Below the pieces are notes generated by a model that was given only the letters and a program-made list of their open reading frames with translations, did no database searches and was not told the DNA's origin. A DNA stretch of 14,370 bases from contig JAVBNH010000044.1 in the NCBI GenBank assembly GCA_031551635.1, positions 1 through 14,370 of the forward strand, in the 5' to 3' direction. The DNA is from JAVBNH01 sp031551635. Its GTDB lineage: Bacteria; Bacillota; Clostridia; Oscillospirales; Acutalibacteraceae. Positions 7,727-14,370 of this stretch are shown here, piece after piece (position 1 is the stretch's first letter; every line of letters begins with the position of its first letter). A program made the translations under genes and the position numbers.

Positions 7727-8722
7727 ATGGCGGTGCGGAAAAATAGCAGTATTTTAGCGTATGCGGCATGTATATTACCTTACATAATATTATATAACAC
7801 TGATTACGAGTATATAACAAGAAATATCTGCTCCCTTAGCTACCTGATAATCACTATAGTATTTGTTCGCAGGTTAATCAAGGAGAAAGCCGTAATTCGC
7901 ACAACGATTGATTGCTGTTTTTTATGTCTCTCTTTCAACATGATTTTAACGGATGCGAAATACAAATATATGATTAGTTTATATCTAGTGTTCAGGCTGT
8001 TTTTTGCCGCAATTGACGTTTACTACAAGCGTAAAAATATAAATTTTTCTAGTGTTCATTCAGGTAAAATGCCTTTCGGTGAAAATATAGTAAAATATAT
8101 TGTCACTCCTATTTTACTGTGGTCAATGTTTATAATTCTTGTTGAGTCTTTTATATTGATTGAAAATAGAGATTTCGCTAATTTTGCTGTGGACTTTATC
8201 TGCCATCTAATGCTGATTGCTTTTGTTGTTATAATAAATTACTCTGGCAACTATCCGAATTATAAAATCTTGGTTTTAATTCCTTTGGGAATATATTATC
8301 CGTTGACCTTGTTTGGCGGTATCCGAACTGTTACTGTTTATTATAATAATTATTGGGAAAATCAGGGCTTGAAATTTGCCGCTTTTCAGATTTTAGGCGA
8401 ACTTATCCTGTCTTTTGCATTATTATTACTCCTTGGAATAATATTTAGAAAAAAAACGGAAAAAACTGCGGGAATTATTGCACTTTTTAGTTTTATTTTT
8501 AAAACAATTACTTATTTTATTTCCAGACAAACAGACCCTTTATACATGAACCAAAGCCCGGAATCGATAAAATTAACGGTATTAGTGATTTTACCGGATT
8601 TATTAATCGGACTGACCTTATTGATTTGTCCGGTATTGTCGCGCCCGATAAGAAGCCAAAGAATAGCAGCGAAACCACCGGAGCAGGAGGCTTCAAATGA
8701 AATTGTCGAAGAAATTGAATAA
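7727..8722 (+). CDS. Polytopic membrane protein of unknown function
   Basis: I do not recognise this protein. About 331 residues hold roughly ten hydrophobic segments, near 9-25, 36-50, 61-76, 82-101, 123-147, 155-173, 180-200, 217-241, 248-266 and 283-304. A short hydrophilic, acidic C-terminal tail ends in EEIE. No catalytic motif or signature stands out. The start is either GTG 7724 or ATG 7727; the ribosome binding site is weak (only TGAG-like bases upstream). The gene is visibly more AT-rich than the typA-to-MBL region. It is first in a co-directional set behind a strong promoter, and its last 26 bases overlap the next gene, implying translational coupling. Confidence 0.75.
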   Translation: MAVRKNSSILAYAACILPYIILYNTDYEYITRNICSLSYLIITIVFVRRLIKEKAVIRTTIDCCFLCLSFNMILTDAKYKYMISLYLVFRLFFAAIDVYYKRKNINFSSVHSGKMPFGENIVKYIVTPILLWSMFIILVESFILIENRDFANFAVDFICHLMLIAFVVIINYSGNYPNYKILVLIPLGIYYPLTLFGGIRTVTVYYNNYWENQGLKFAAFQILGELILSFALLLLLGIIFRKKTEKTAGIIALFSFIFKTITYFISRQTDPLYMNQSPESIKLTVLVILPDLLIGLTLLICPVLSRPIRSQRIAAKPPEQEASNEIVEEIE

Positions 8723-9125
8723 AATTGAATATCTTGATTTGTTCACGGACCTGTTTGAGTTTAAAAGTATTTTTGATGAAAACGGCTGTGAATATATCGT
8801 TTACAAAAGCAGTTCGCTAGATAAAATAAGCAACATTGGGGACAAAACGCAATTTGAAGCTGTTGAAAATCATGTTCATTTGTTTGATAAAATCAGCCGC
8901 AGAGAAAGAAAAAAGTTGATACCTTCGGCAAAAAAGCTGGGTTCATTGCTGATGTTTTGCTTGAAGAAGAATTATCCTCAAAAGCAATTTTATGTTTATG
9001 TCTCGATTTGTGTCAATGAATCAATGATAATTCGATTTCACCAAAAATGGGATAATCAAGCTCCGTATTTATCTCCGGAGCTTGATCTGAATGAAAACAG
9101 CACAATTCTTTTCTTTGAAGGATAA
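8697..9125 (+). CDS. Hypothetical small cytosolic protein, overlapping the membrane-protein gene
   Basis: The product has 142 residues, with no signal peptide and no membrane segment. The N terminus is lysine-rich, a mixed alpha/beta pattern follows, and the C-terminal third is rich in aromatic residues (FYVYVSICVNESMIIRF near 100-115). I do not recognise a family. Its size and composition resemble immunity or accessory proteins, but that is impression only. The start is well supported: AGGAGG at 8685-8690 lies six bases before the ATG and is embedded in the end of the upstream gene, which it overlaps by 26 bases. The next gene follows within about 30 bases. Confidence 0.75.
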   Translation: MKLSKKLNKIEYLDLFTDLFEFKSIFDENGCEYIVYKSSSLDKISNIGDKTQFEAVENHVHLFDKISRRERKKLIPSAKKLGSLLMFCLKKNYPQKQFYVYVSICVNESMIIRFHQKWDNQAPYLSPELDLNENSTILFFEG

Positions 9126-9153
9126 ATAAAAATTAAGGCGGGTGAAAAGATTT

Positions 9154-10275
9154 ATGGGAGAATTCGCGTTTGGGATTTATGCTTATAAAACAAAAAAATC
9201 GCAGGTTTTGGAGGTTTTGCCGTCAATTCTCAGGCAGAGCGGCTTCACACTCTGCAGCAATGAAGAAAGTGACCGCGCCATAGCTGTTGTCTCTCTCGGG
9301 GACTGGATAGGCGTTTATGATTCGGAATATTATGCTGATTCATTAAATAAACCGTTTTCCGCAAGCTTTGATATGCCCTGCGTCTCCATTGACCTTCAGG
9401 ACGGCGACTGTCTTGAGACGGCACTTTGGAAAAACGGTAAGCGCGAAGACCTTTACATTTCTCATCCGCTCTGCATTGAGCGGCGGCGCAGTAAAAATAA
9501 CTGCGGTAACACCGAAAAGTGGACGGCGGTTACAGATAAAACCGCTGCTTTAAAAGAACTATTCACAGGTGATGGCGGTGCTACTGATAAAATGTTTGAA
9601 CTTTCCGAGATTCTAGGTTTTCCTCAGGATTTCGCGATTATGCAGTATACATTTTTAAAAGAGATTGAAAACAGTGAAATAAGCTATCTATATTTCCGTG
9701 AGGCGGGAGAAAAGCCTGCCGTGCCGGAAGCGCCCGTTTTTCTCTGGCAAAGCGGCGGTTATGCGATACCGGTTAACCGGGAGCTGGAGACAATGTCTGT
9801 TAAAAAAGGGCTTCCGAAGCATGTTTTACGCGTCGGAGATGTTTTTTCGGTCGAGAGCAACTTTGTAAATACCGGCAGAAGCTGCAGGGGGATAACTGTT
9901 TATATCGCGGGCGGTAATGTTGAGAATAAAAGTGTAATTTATGATAAACTGGAAATATACGAGGGATATCTCCCCCGCAACAAGCTGATAGCTCAGGTTA
10001 ATCTAAAAGAGATTCTGTCCTCCGACGGCAGAAATTGTTTCGGGATTCGCCTTGATGACTTCGAATTTCCGCATGGTATGACCTCGGAAGAAAAAACAAG
10101 AGCGGAAAAGCTGAAGAAGCCTGTAACAGATATACATTTTGCTTTTAATGCTTACGGAACCTTGCTCAGGTCTGATGATTTCCCTGACAGTTCTATATTT
10201 ATCCATCCGAATGAGAATTTTAAGGCGGGCTATGCCTCCAGATTCCTTATGCGCGGAACAGTTTTTAAGCCGTGA
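9154..10275 (+). CDS. Hypothetical protein, about 373 residues
   Basis: I do not recognise this protein. It appears soluble, with no signal peptide or membrane segment. The N-terminal part (roughly 1-180) alternates short strands and helices and includes VVSLGDWIGVYDSEYY. The C-terminal part (about 200-370) is strand-rich, possibly a beta-sandwich, with GLPKHVLRVGDVFSVESNFVN leading in; the piece is described only by its residues and not by homology. GTG at 9142 is possible, but GGGTGA at 9140-9145 places a ribosome binding site eight bases before ATG 9154, so I prefer the ATG. It is third in the set beginning at 7727. Confidence 0.75.
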   Translation: MGEFAFGIYAYKTKKSQVLEVLPSILRQSGFTLCSNEESDRAIAVVSLGDWIGVYDSEYYADSLNKPFSASFDMPCVSIDLQDGDCLETALWKNGKREDLYISHPLCIERRRSKNNCGNTEKWTAVTDKTAALKELFTGDGGATDKMFELSEILGFPQDFAIMQYTFLKEIENSEISYLYFREAGEKPAVPEAPVFLWQSGGYAIPVNRELETMSVKKGLPKHVLRVGDVFSVESNFVNTGRSCRGITVYIAGGNVENKSVIYDKLEIYEGYLPRNKLIAQVNLKEILSSDGRNCFGIRLDDFEFPHGMTSEEKTRAEKLKKPVTDIHFAFNAYGTLLRSDDFPDSSIFIHPNENFKAGYASRFLMRGTVFKP

Positions 10276-10342
10276 TAAATTGTCAGAGGTTCATAAGAAT
10301 ACATTTTTCGTCTTTTAAAAAAATATTAAGCAGGGCACTCAT

Positions 10343-11641
10343 ATGGACATAAAAGAAATGACCTTGAGCAATGGTATGAAATTAATTTCCTGCGCTAATA
10401 CTTCGCTAAACAGGTTTTGTATTGGCCTCTATTTTCATGGAGGACCTCTTTTTGAGGACATCAAAACCAATGGGCTGGGGCACCTTTTGGAGCATCTTTT
10501 TTTCAGGGAAATGAGCGGAAAAACGCAGGCTGAAATCTTCCGTGCGTATAATAATATTGGGGGATACCTCAGGGGTTCAACGTATCCTGATTATATCAGA
10601 CTTGATATAACTGCATCTGCAGAATATTTTAATGAGGCATTCGAAATAATGTTTAATTCATTGCAGTCATGTGTTCTATCTCAAGAGAGCATTGATGATG
10701 AAAAAGCCGTTGTTATAAAACAGATTGAGCATAAGCCGGGTCTGGGTTTTTCTGAGTATTACCTTCATTTATATCTGATGAATACAAGATACTCATGGTT
10801 TATAATGGGCAATATCGATACGCTCAGGGCAATGAGTATGCCTGATATAAATGCCGCGAGAAAAAGGCTCGTCAGCGCGGATAATATCTGCTGTATAATC
10901 AGCGGCAATTTCTCAGAAAAAGACTTTGCGAATGCAGCCGGAAAACTTAAAGGCATTCCGGTTTGCGAAAACAGTAAAATTGAGGCGATTTCGAACCTGC
11001 CGAAGTCATTTTGCGAACGGGATGAAAAGTCGGATTTATATTATCATTTAACAGATAAAGAGGACGATATTTCGAATATCTCAATTATTTTTGATATTGA
11101 TCCAAATAAAGTCAACAGCTGTGCCGCCGATATACTGACCTCGGTTCTCTCTCAGGGTGACGGTTCGCTTCTCAGCATGGAGCTTCGTGAAAAATATGCA
11201 TATACAGACGAGGTTTATGCCCGCTCAATTAAATACAAGGGATTTAGTATTATTGAAATTAGTTTTGCAGCGGATATGTATAATATTGTAAATTGCCTGA
11301 AAATAATTTTTGAAAGCCTTCAAGCTATCAAGAGCGAAATTACAAACGAACAGCTTCTTGAGAATCTTCTTTTTTATGCTAAAAATCAGCGATGGCTTTA
11401 TGACGACCCCAGAGCGCTCCAGACAGAAATCGGATGGCACTATATGAGCTTAAATGATACTTATCTGATTGAGGATATAATAGCGGAGTATGAGAGGATT
11501 GATGTTGAAATACTCAAAGAGACCGCGGGGGAAATTTTCCGCTCAAAAAATATGTCTGTTTTTATCTCATATAACAGTAAAATAGTTAAAAAAAGCAAGC
11601 TTAAAAACGAGATAGCCGATTTCCGGCGTTCTTTAAATTAA
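10343..11641 (+). CDS. M16 (insulinase/processing peptidase) family protein with altered active site
   Basis: The product has 432 residues, the usual length of a two-domain M16 subunit, with no signal peptide. The inverted zinc motif H47-x-x-E50-H51 is present. The third zinc ligand, expected 76 residues after the last His as the second Glu of a VVxEEI-like helix, is Gln127 (CAG at 10721-10723; VVIKQI). The C-terminal M16 domain keeps the LREK helix (Arg282), but the Tyr normally seven residues after this Arg is Asp289. Both changes suggest weak or absent catalysis. Some M16 proteins work as pairs of one active and one inactive subunit; no partner is in the window. AGGG at 10332-10335 precedes the ATG by seven bases. 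It lies 67 bases after the preceding gene, with no terminator between them. Confidence 0.88.
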   Translation: MDIKEMTLSNGMKLISCANTSLNRFCIGLYFHGGPLFEDIKTNGLGHLLEHLFFREMSGKTQAEIFRAYNNIGGYLRGSTYPDYIRLDITASAEYFNEAFEIMFNSLQSCVLSQESIDDEKAVVIKQIEHKPGLGFSEYYLHLYLMNTRYSWFIMGNIDTLRAMSMPDINAARKRLVSADNICCIISGNFSEKDFANAAGKLKGIPVCENSKIEAISNLPKSFCERDEKSDLYYHLTDKEDDISNISIIFDIDPNKVNSCAADILTSVLSQGDGSLLSMELREKYAYTDEVYARSIKYKGFSIIEISFAADMYNIVNCLKIIFESLQAIKSEITNEQLLENLLFYAKNQRWLYDDPRALQTEIGWHYMSLNDTYLIEDIIAEYERIDVEILKETAGEIFRSKNMSVFISYNSKIVKKSKLKNEIADFRRSLN

Positions 11642-12433
11642 TCAAATATTTTTTATTTGTTGAGCAGGTAGCCGACCGCGCAGCATCTTCACCCCGAGCG
11701 GGACAAGCACGCACGCGAGCAATAACTCGACATACCAGCCGTCGCTTTCCTTCAGCACTCCCAGCCACTCGAAGCCGGTTATCGCGAGAACGGCACACTG
11801 CGCAAGATTTAATATAAAAAGGGTTGTTTCTTTTACGGTTTTGCCCGGCTTTCGCGGACCGAAAACGCACGAAAGATAGGCGCCGACCGCGAGCAGAGGC
11901 CAGCCGGCGAGAGCCAGAGCGGAAAAGGTTACAGGAATATTGAGCGGTCCATAGGAAATATCGGCATACCTGCCCATGACGAAATTCGTCGCAAACTCAA
12001 CACCCTGCTCCTTCACAAGCGCAAAGGCGGTATGGTCAACTCCCGCATGATAGACACGGGAAACCAGACTGAGAAGCGCGAAGGTTCCGCCAAATAAGGC
12101 GAGACCGGGACAGCGCGAGGCTATTGTTCTCGCGAGGGCAAGCACAGCGGGACAGAGAAGAAAAACACCGGCGAGGTAAATGCCATAAGCTGTAATCACA
12201 AGTGTGGGGTCGGCTTGAAATGCGGCGAGTTGACCTGGCGCGGCGAAGGGCTGCGCATTGAAATCAGCAAGCTGCTGCGCAGTAAATGTACCGTTATGAA
12301 GCGGCAAAAACCGCAGGAACATCCCCAGCGCCCATAAAACAGAGCCGAGTATGAGCGACATGCCGCCGAGCCGCCGTCCGGGAATCCATATCTCATCGCT
12401 GCGCAGAGATGATTTGATTTTTAAAAAGCTCAT
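11642..12433 (-). CDS. Six-helix integral membrane protein of unknown function
   Basis: This membrane protein has about 263 residues and six likely helices. Numbered from the more upstream ATG at 12466, these lie near 33-54, 88-112, 120-138, 174-200, 213-232 and 244-262. The loop after helix 1 is long (about 55-87) and rich in Ala, Gln and Phe. I recognise no family. ATGs exist at 12466, 12445 and 12433. The promoter -10 box ends one base before 12466, so transcription should begin around 12460 and exclude that ATG. AAAAGG at 12452-12447 lies 13 bases before 12433 and one base before 12445, so 12433 is preferred though its spacing is long. Its stop codon directly abuts that of the convergent M16 gene. 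It is noticeably more GC-rich than the genes on either side. Confidence 0.75.
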   Translation of the reverse strand: MSFLKIKSSLRSDEIWIPGRRLGGMSLILGSVLWALGMFLRFLPLHNGTFTAQQLADFNAQPFAAPGQLAAFQADPTLVITAYGIYLAGVFLLCPAVLALARTIASRCPGLALFGGTFALLSLVSRVYHAGVDHTAFALVKEQGVEFATNFVMGRYADISYGPLNIPVTFSALALAGWPLLAVGAYLSCVFGPRKPGKTVKETTLFILNLAQCAVLAITGFEWLGVLKESDGWYVELLLACVLVPLGVKMLRGRLPAQQIKNI

Positions 12434-12466
12434 ATGTTTTTTCATACCTTTTATATTTTTTTCCAT

Positions 12467-12495
12467 ATTATAGCTTTAATTCTTGAACTTTTCAA
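12467..12495 (-). promoter_or_regulatory. Sigma-A promoter of the six-helix membrane protein gene
   Basis: On the minus strand, TTGAAA (12495-12490) and a perfect TATAAT (12472-12467) are separated by 17 bases. The -10 box ends directly before the ATG at 12466, placing the transcription start at about 12461-12459, downstream of that ATG. Confidence 0.8.
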
Positions 12496-12533
12496 TCAAA
12501 ATTTTTTATGATTGACTTTTTTACTTTACTAAC

Positions 12534-12557
12534 GTGGGCATGGCTTGCCAAGCCCAC
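12534..12557. repeat. GC-rich hairpin, REP-like palindrome
   Basis: GTGGGC (12534-12539) pairs with GCCCAC (12552-12557). After an A/A mismatch, TGG pairs with CCA around a CTTG loop. It stands out from its AT-rich surroundings and lacks a T tract on either side, so it is more like a repetitive extragenic palindrome than a terminator. Confidence 0.45.
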
Positions 12558-12643
12558 AACCCAAGTCCTGTTTTTTATTGAGCTTTCAGCCCACTAAGGT
12601 ACTAAGATATAATTTAGTAAATAGTAAATTAGCAAAATCCAAA

Positions 12644-12684
12644 CATCAATCCCCCTGCCGTATTATGCGGCAGGGGGATTGATG
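12644..12684 (-). terminator. Intrinsic terminator of the repeat surface-protein gene
   Basis: A perfect 17-base-pair stem has arms at 12684-12668 and 12660-12644 and a 7-base loop. It starts 30 bases after the minus-strand stop codon at 12717-12715. Downstream on the minus strand the bases TTTGGATTTTG give a T-rich, slightly interrupted tract; on the plus strand no T tract follows. Confidence 0.82.
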
Positions 12685-12714
12685 TGGGTGCGCTTAAAAT
12701 ATATTAATTAGGAA

Positions 12715-14370
12715 TCAGGGATTTGTGTAGAGCTTCAGCATGTTCATACCGCCGCCTTCCCAGTATTCGTCGGTGATGACATCAATGCGGTTGAAGCCTG
12801 GCTGAAGGAGAGCCTTGATGTCCATAGCCGGAGCGTTTTCGTCAAGGTCGATAACCCAGCCGTCTGTGTGCGGAAATACACTCTTGAATACACCGTTTAC
12901 GCCGTTTCGTACGCATATGCCGTCCTGACCCATGAAGGTGCTCCTGTTGAGAGCGCCGTACTGGTTGTTGCCCGCGATAACGTCAGTGCCGCCCCAGTAT
13001 ACAAGCTCGCCGTTGATGAAGACAAACATATTGTCGTTGACAGGCATGACATAGCTTCTGTTGCCGAGTTCGTCCTCGGGAGCAAGGTAGCATTCACTCA
13101 TCGCACCGAGCTGCTCCTGTGTGAAGCTGACATAGGCTGTGAATCTTCTGATTGAGTATTCGCCTCTGTTCTCAACAGTACCGGAGATTCCGAAGTGCTT
13201 CCATGAAGCCCAGCTATAAGAGACATTGCCGTTTTCGTTCTTGTACTTGTCGAAGTAGACGCCGCCGTCCCAGATGTGCTGAATGCCGACAAGCTGCTCG
13301 CCTACAGGGGTTGTGATTTCAGTGCCTGCTGCTGCTTTCGCGTTAGCAACGCTTCTGACCTGCTCGTTTTCGAAATACTTAAGAGGAGTGTTCTGGTATG
13401 CTTCCTCATATGTCCACGCGTCTGAGCTTAAATTAACCTTTTTAATAAATTTTGCGATTTCAAGCTCGCTGCTGCGCATCCAGCCAAGGTTCATGCCGTT
13501 GGGGATAATTGTTACATAAATGACTTTTACAATATTTGTCTCAGGATCTGCGGAAATTATGACATAGTTCACTGAGTCGGTTGTGTAGTTTGCCGGTAAG
13601 AAGGCTTCAATCCAGAGCACGCCGAGGTCTGCCGCTACATCATCATAATTAAGCTCATGACCTGCCGCAAAGCTTGTTGTGCCGTCAGAAGAGCCAAGGA
13701 GATTACCCTGAGCTTCGCTGTCCTTGTAGTATTCAACAGTATAAGGATAGAGAACGGGAGGAACAGTCACATAAATAACCTTAACAATATTTGTTTCGGA
13801 ATACACGGAGATTGTGACATATGTTACGCTGTCTACCATGTATGTGCCGGGTATGAATGCGTCAATCCAGTCATTGCCGAGGTCAGCAGCTACATCGTTG
13901 TAGCTGAGCTCGTAGCCTGCGGCAAAGTTTGTTGTGCCGTTTGCTGTGCCGAGGAGATTACCCTCTGTTTCGCTGTCCTTATAATACTCAACAGTATAAG
14001 GATACAACATCGGAGGAATGGTGATATAGATAACTTTTACGATATTTGTTTCAGGGTCTATGGAGATTGTGACATAGGTAACACTGTCTACCATGTAGTT
14101 GCCGGGCTTGAAAGCGTCAATCCAGTCCTCGCCGAGATCTGCCGCGACATCATCAAAATCAAGGACATAACCGGGAATGAAGTTTGTTGTACCGTCCGCT
14201 GTTCCGAGGAGGTTTTCTTCCATTTCGCCGTCTTTATAGTATTCAACTGTGTAAGGATACTTAATCTGAGTGTAGAGAACCTTTACTACATTGTTTTCGA
14301 CAACTGTAGTAATTGTGCAGTACTGAGTGGATTCTACCTGATAACCTGCGGGCTTCTGAGCGTCAACCCA
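12715..14370 (-). CDS. Large secreted/surface protein, C-terminal part: MucBP-like repeats plus fibro-slime-like domain (partial)
   Basis: The frame is open from the right edge of the window to a TGA at 12717-12715, so only the last 551 residues are seen; the Met at 14223 is internal. First come one partial and three complete repeats of about 85 residues, each with YPYTVEYYKD, GTT.F, DVAADLG, W.[DE]AF.P and TNIVKVIY, ending at about 13501. The strand pattern resembles MucBP-type mucin-binding or adhesin repeats. The final 261 residues (13500-12718) include a VNDNMFVFINGELVYWGGTD segment and a following Asn/Gly-rich stretch, resembling the fibro-slime domain of Ruminococcus and Fibrobacter surface proteins; I infer this from motif likeness. 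There is no sortase motif, C-terminal helix or dockerin at the end, so anchoring must come from the unseen N-terminal part or be noncovalent. Confidence 0.8.
   Translation of the reverse strand, partial: WVDAQKPAGYQVESTQYCTITTVVENNVVKVLYTQIKYPYTVEYYKDGEMEENLLGTADGTTNFIPGYVLDFDDVAADLGEDWIDAFKPGNYMVDSVTYVTISIDPETNIVKVIYITIPPMLYPYTVEYYKDSETEGNLLGTANGTTNFAAGYELSYNDVAADLGNDWIDAFIPGTYMVDSVTYVTISVYSETNIVKVIYVTVPPVLYPYTVEYYKDSEAQGNLLGSSDGTTSFAAGHELNYDDVAADLGVLWIEAFLPANYTTDSVNYVIISADPETNIVKVIYVTIIPNGMNLGWMRSSELEIAKFIKKVNLSSDAWTYEEAYQNTPLKYFENEQVRSVANAKAAAGTEITTPVGEQLVGIQHIWDGGVYFDKYKNENGNVSYSWASWKHFGISGTVENRGEYSIRRFTAYVSFTQEQLGAMSECYLAPEDELGNRSYVMPVNDNMFVFINGELVYWGGTDVIAGNNQYGALNRSTFMGQDGICVRNGVNGVFKSVFPHTDGWVIDLDENAPAMDIKALLQPGFNRIDVITDEYWEGGGMNMLKLYTNP
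13501..14370 (-). repeat. Three complete and one partial 255-base protein repeats
   Basis: On the minus strand the units are: partial unit 14370-14260, unit 1 14259-14005, unit 2 14004-13750, and unit 3 13749-13501 (83 residues). Units 1 and 2 differ at 19 of 85 residues and units 2 and 3 at 24 of 83, so divergence increases slightly toward the C terminus. The partial unit at the edge is the most different and lacks the PETN segment (VVENN instead). More units probably lie upstream. Confidence 0.85.

Larger units (their letters stand above)
12496..12714. other. Intergenic stretch with hairpins, little else
   Basis: No gene is seen on either strand. It contains the hairpin at 12534-12557, an imperfect inverted repeat with arms TTTACTAA (12525-12532) and TTAGTAAA (12614-12621), and the terminator at 12644-12684. 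Confidence 0.6.

Noticed and set aside
10276..10342. Possible precursor-peptide gene just before the M16 gene
   Set aside because: Only a 13-codon TTG frame exists and it has no ribosome binding site, so no RiPP precursor is supported here.
12868..13519. Plus-strand frames opposite the repeat surface-protein gene
   Set aside because: They are shadows of the minus-strand coding sequence, with no start signals or recognisable domains.
13501..14370. Regular repeats considered as a CRISPR array or tandem DNA element
   Set aside because: The 255-base period is in frame, protein-coding and diverged at synonymous and nonsynonymous sites, so it is a repeat domain protein.

Overview
The window looks like chromosomal DNA of a Gram-positive anaerobe of the class Clostridia, probably a Ruminococcaceae/Oscillospirales-type gut or rumen bacterium. 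The evidence is AGGAGG-type ribosome binding sites, sigma-A style promoters (TTGACA/TATACT and TTGAAA/TATAAT), a dockerin module, a DUF4180 protein, a VanZ-like protein, a MepA-like MATE exporter and a large repetitive surface protein. No rRNA, tRNA, CRISPR array, transposase or phage gene was seen.

Layout. Positions 1-79 hold a minus-strand extended -10 promoter whose transcript would begin in a strong hairpin cut by the window edge. A noncoding stretch follows, ending in a degenerate heptanucleotide array (302-350) that abuts the stop of typA (352-2175, minus, TTG start). Divergent from typA is a DUF4180 gene (2330-2692, plus). Next is a likely three-gene operon: VanZ-like membrane protein (2824-3525), MATE transporter (3561-4952) and metallo-beta-lactamase-fold hydrolase (4981-6255), closed by a strong intrinsic terminator (6343-6397).

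A secreted protein with a dockerin near its N terminus follows (6471-7628). A near-consensus promoter (7642-7670) then starts a tightly packed set: a polytopic membrane protein (7727-8722), two unrecognised proteins (8697-9125 and 9154-10275) and an M16/insulinase-family protein (10343-11641). The M16 protein lacks two residues normally needed for catalysis. This set is the least explained part of the window and the best candidate for an undescribed system, but its function cannot be read from the sequence alone.

The right-hand part is on the minus strand: a six-helix membrane protein (11642-12433) whose stop codon directly abuts that of the M16 gene, a 250-base gap with hairpins, an inverted repeat and an intrinsic terminator, and the C-terminal part of a large extracellular protein (12715 to beyond 14370). 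That protein carries at least three complete 85-residue MucBP-like repeats followed by a domain resembling the fibro-slime family.

How genes may work together: the VanZ/MATE/MBL set suggests envelope or efflux-type housekeeping, and the dockerin and repeat proteins point to cell-surface or extracellular assemblies. These are inferences from family membership and gene order.
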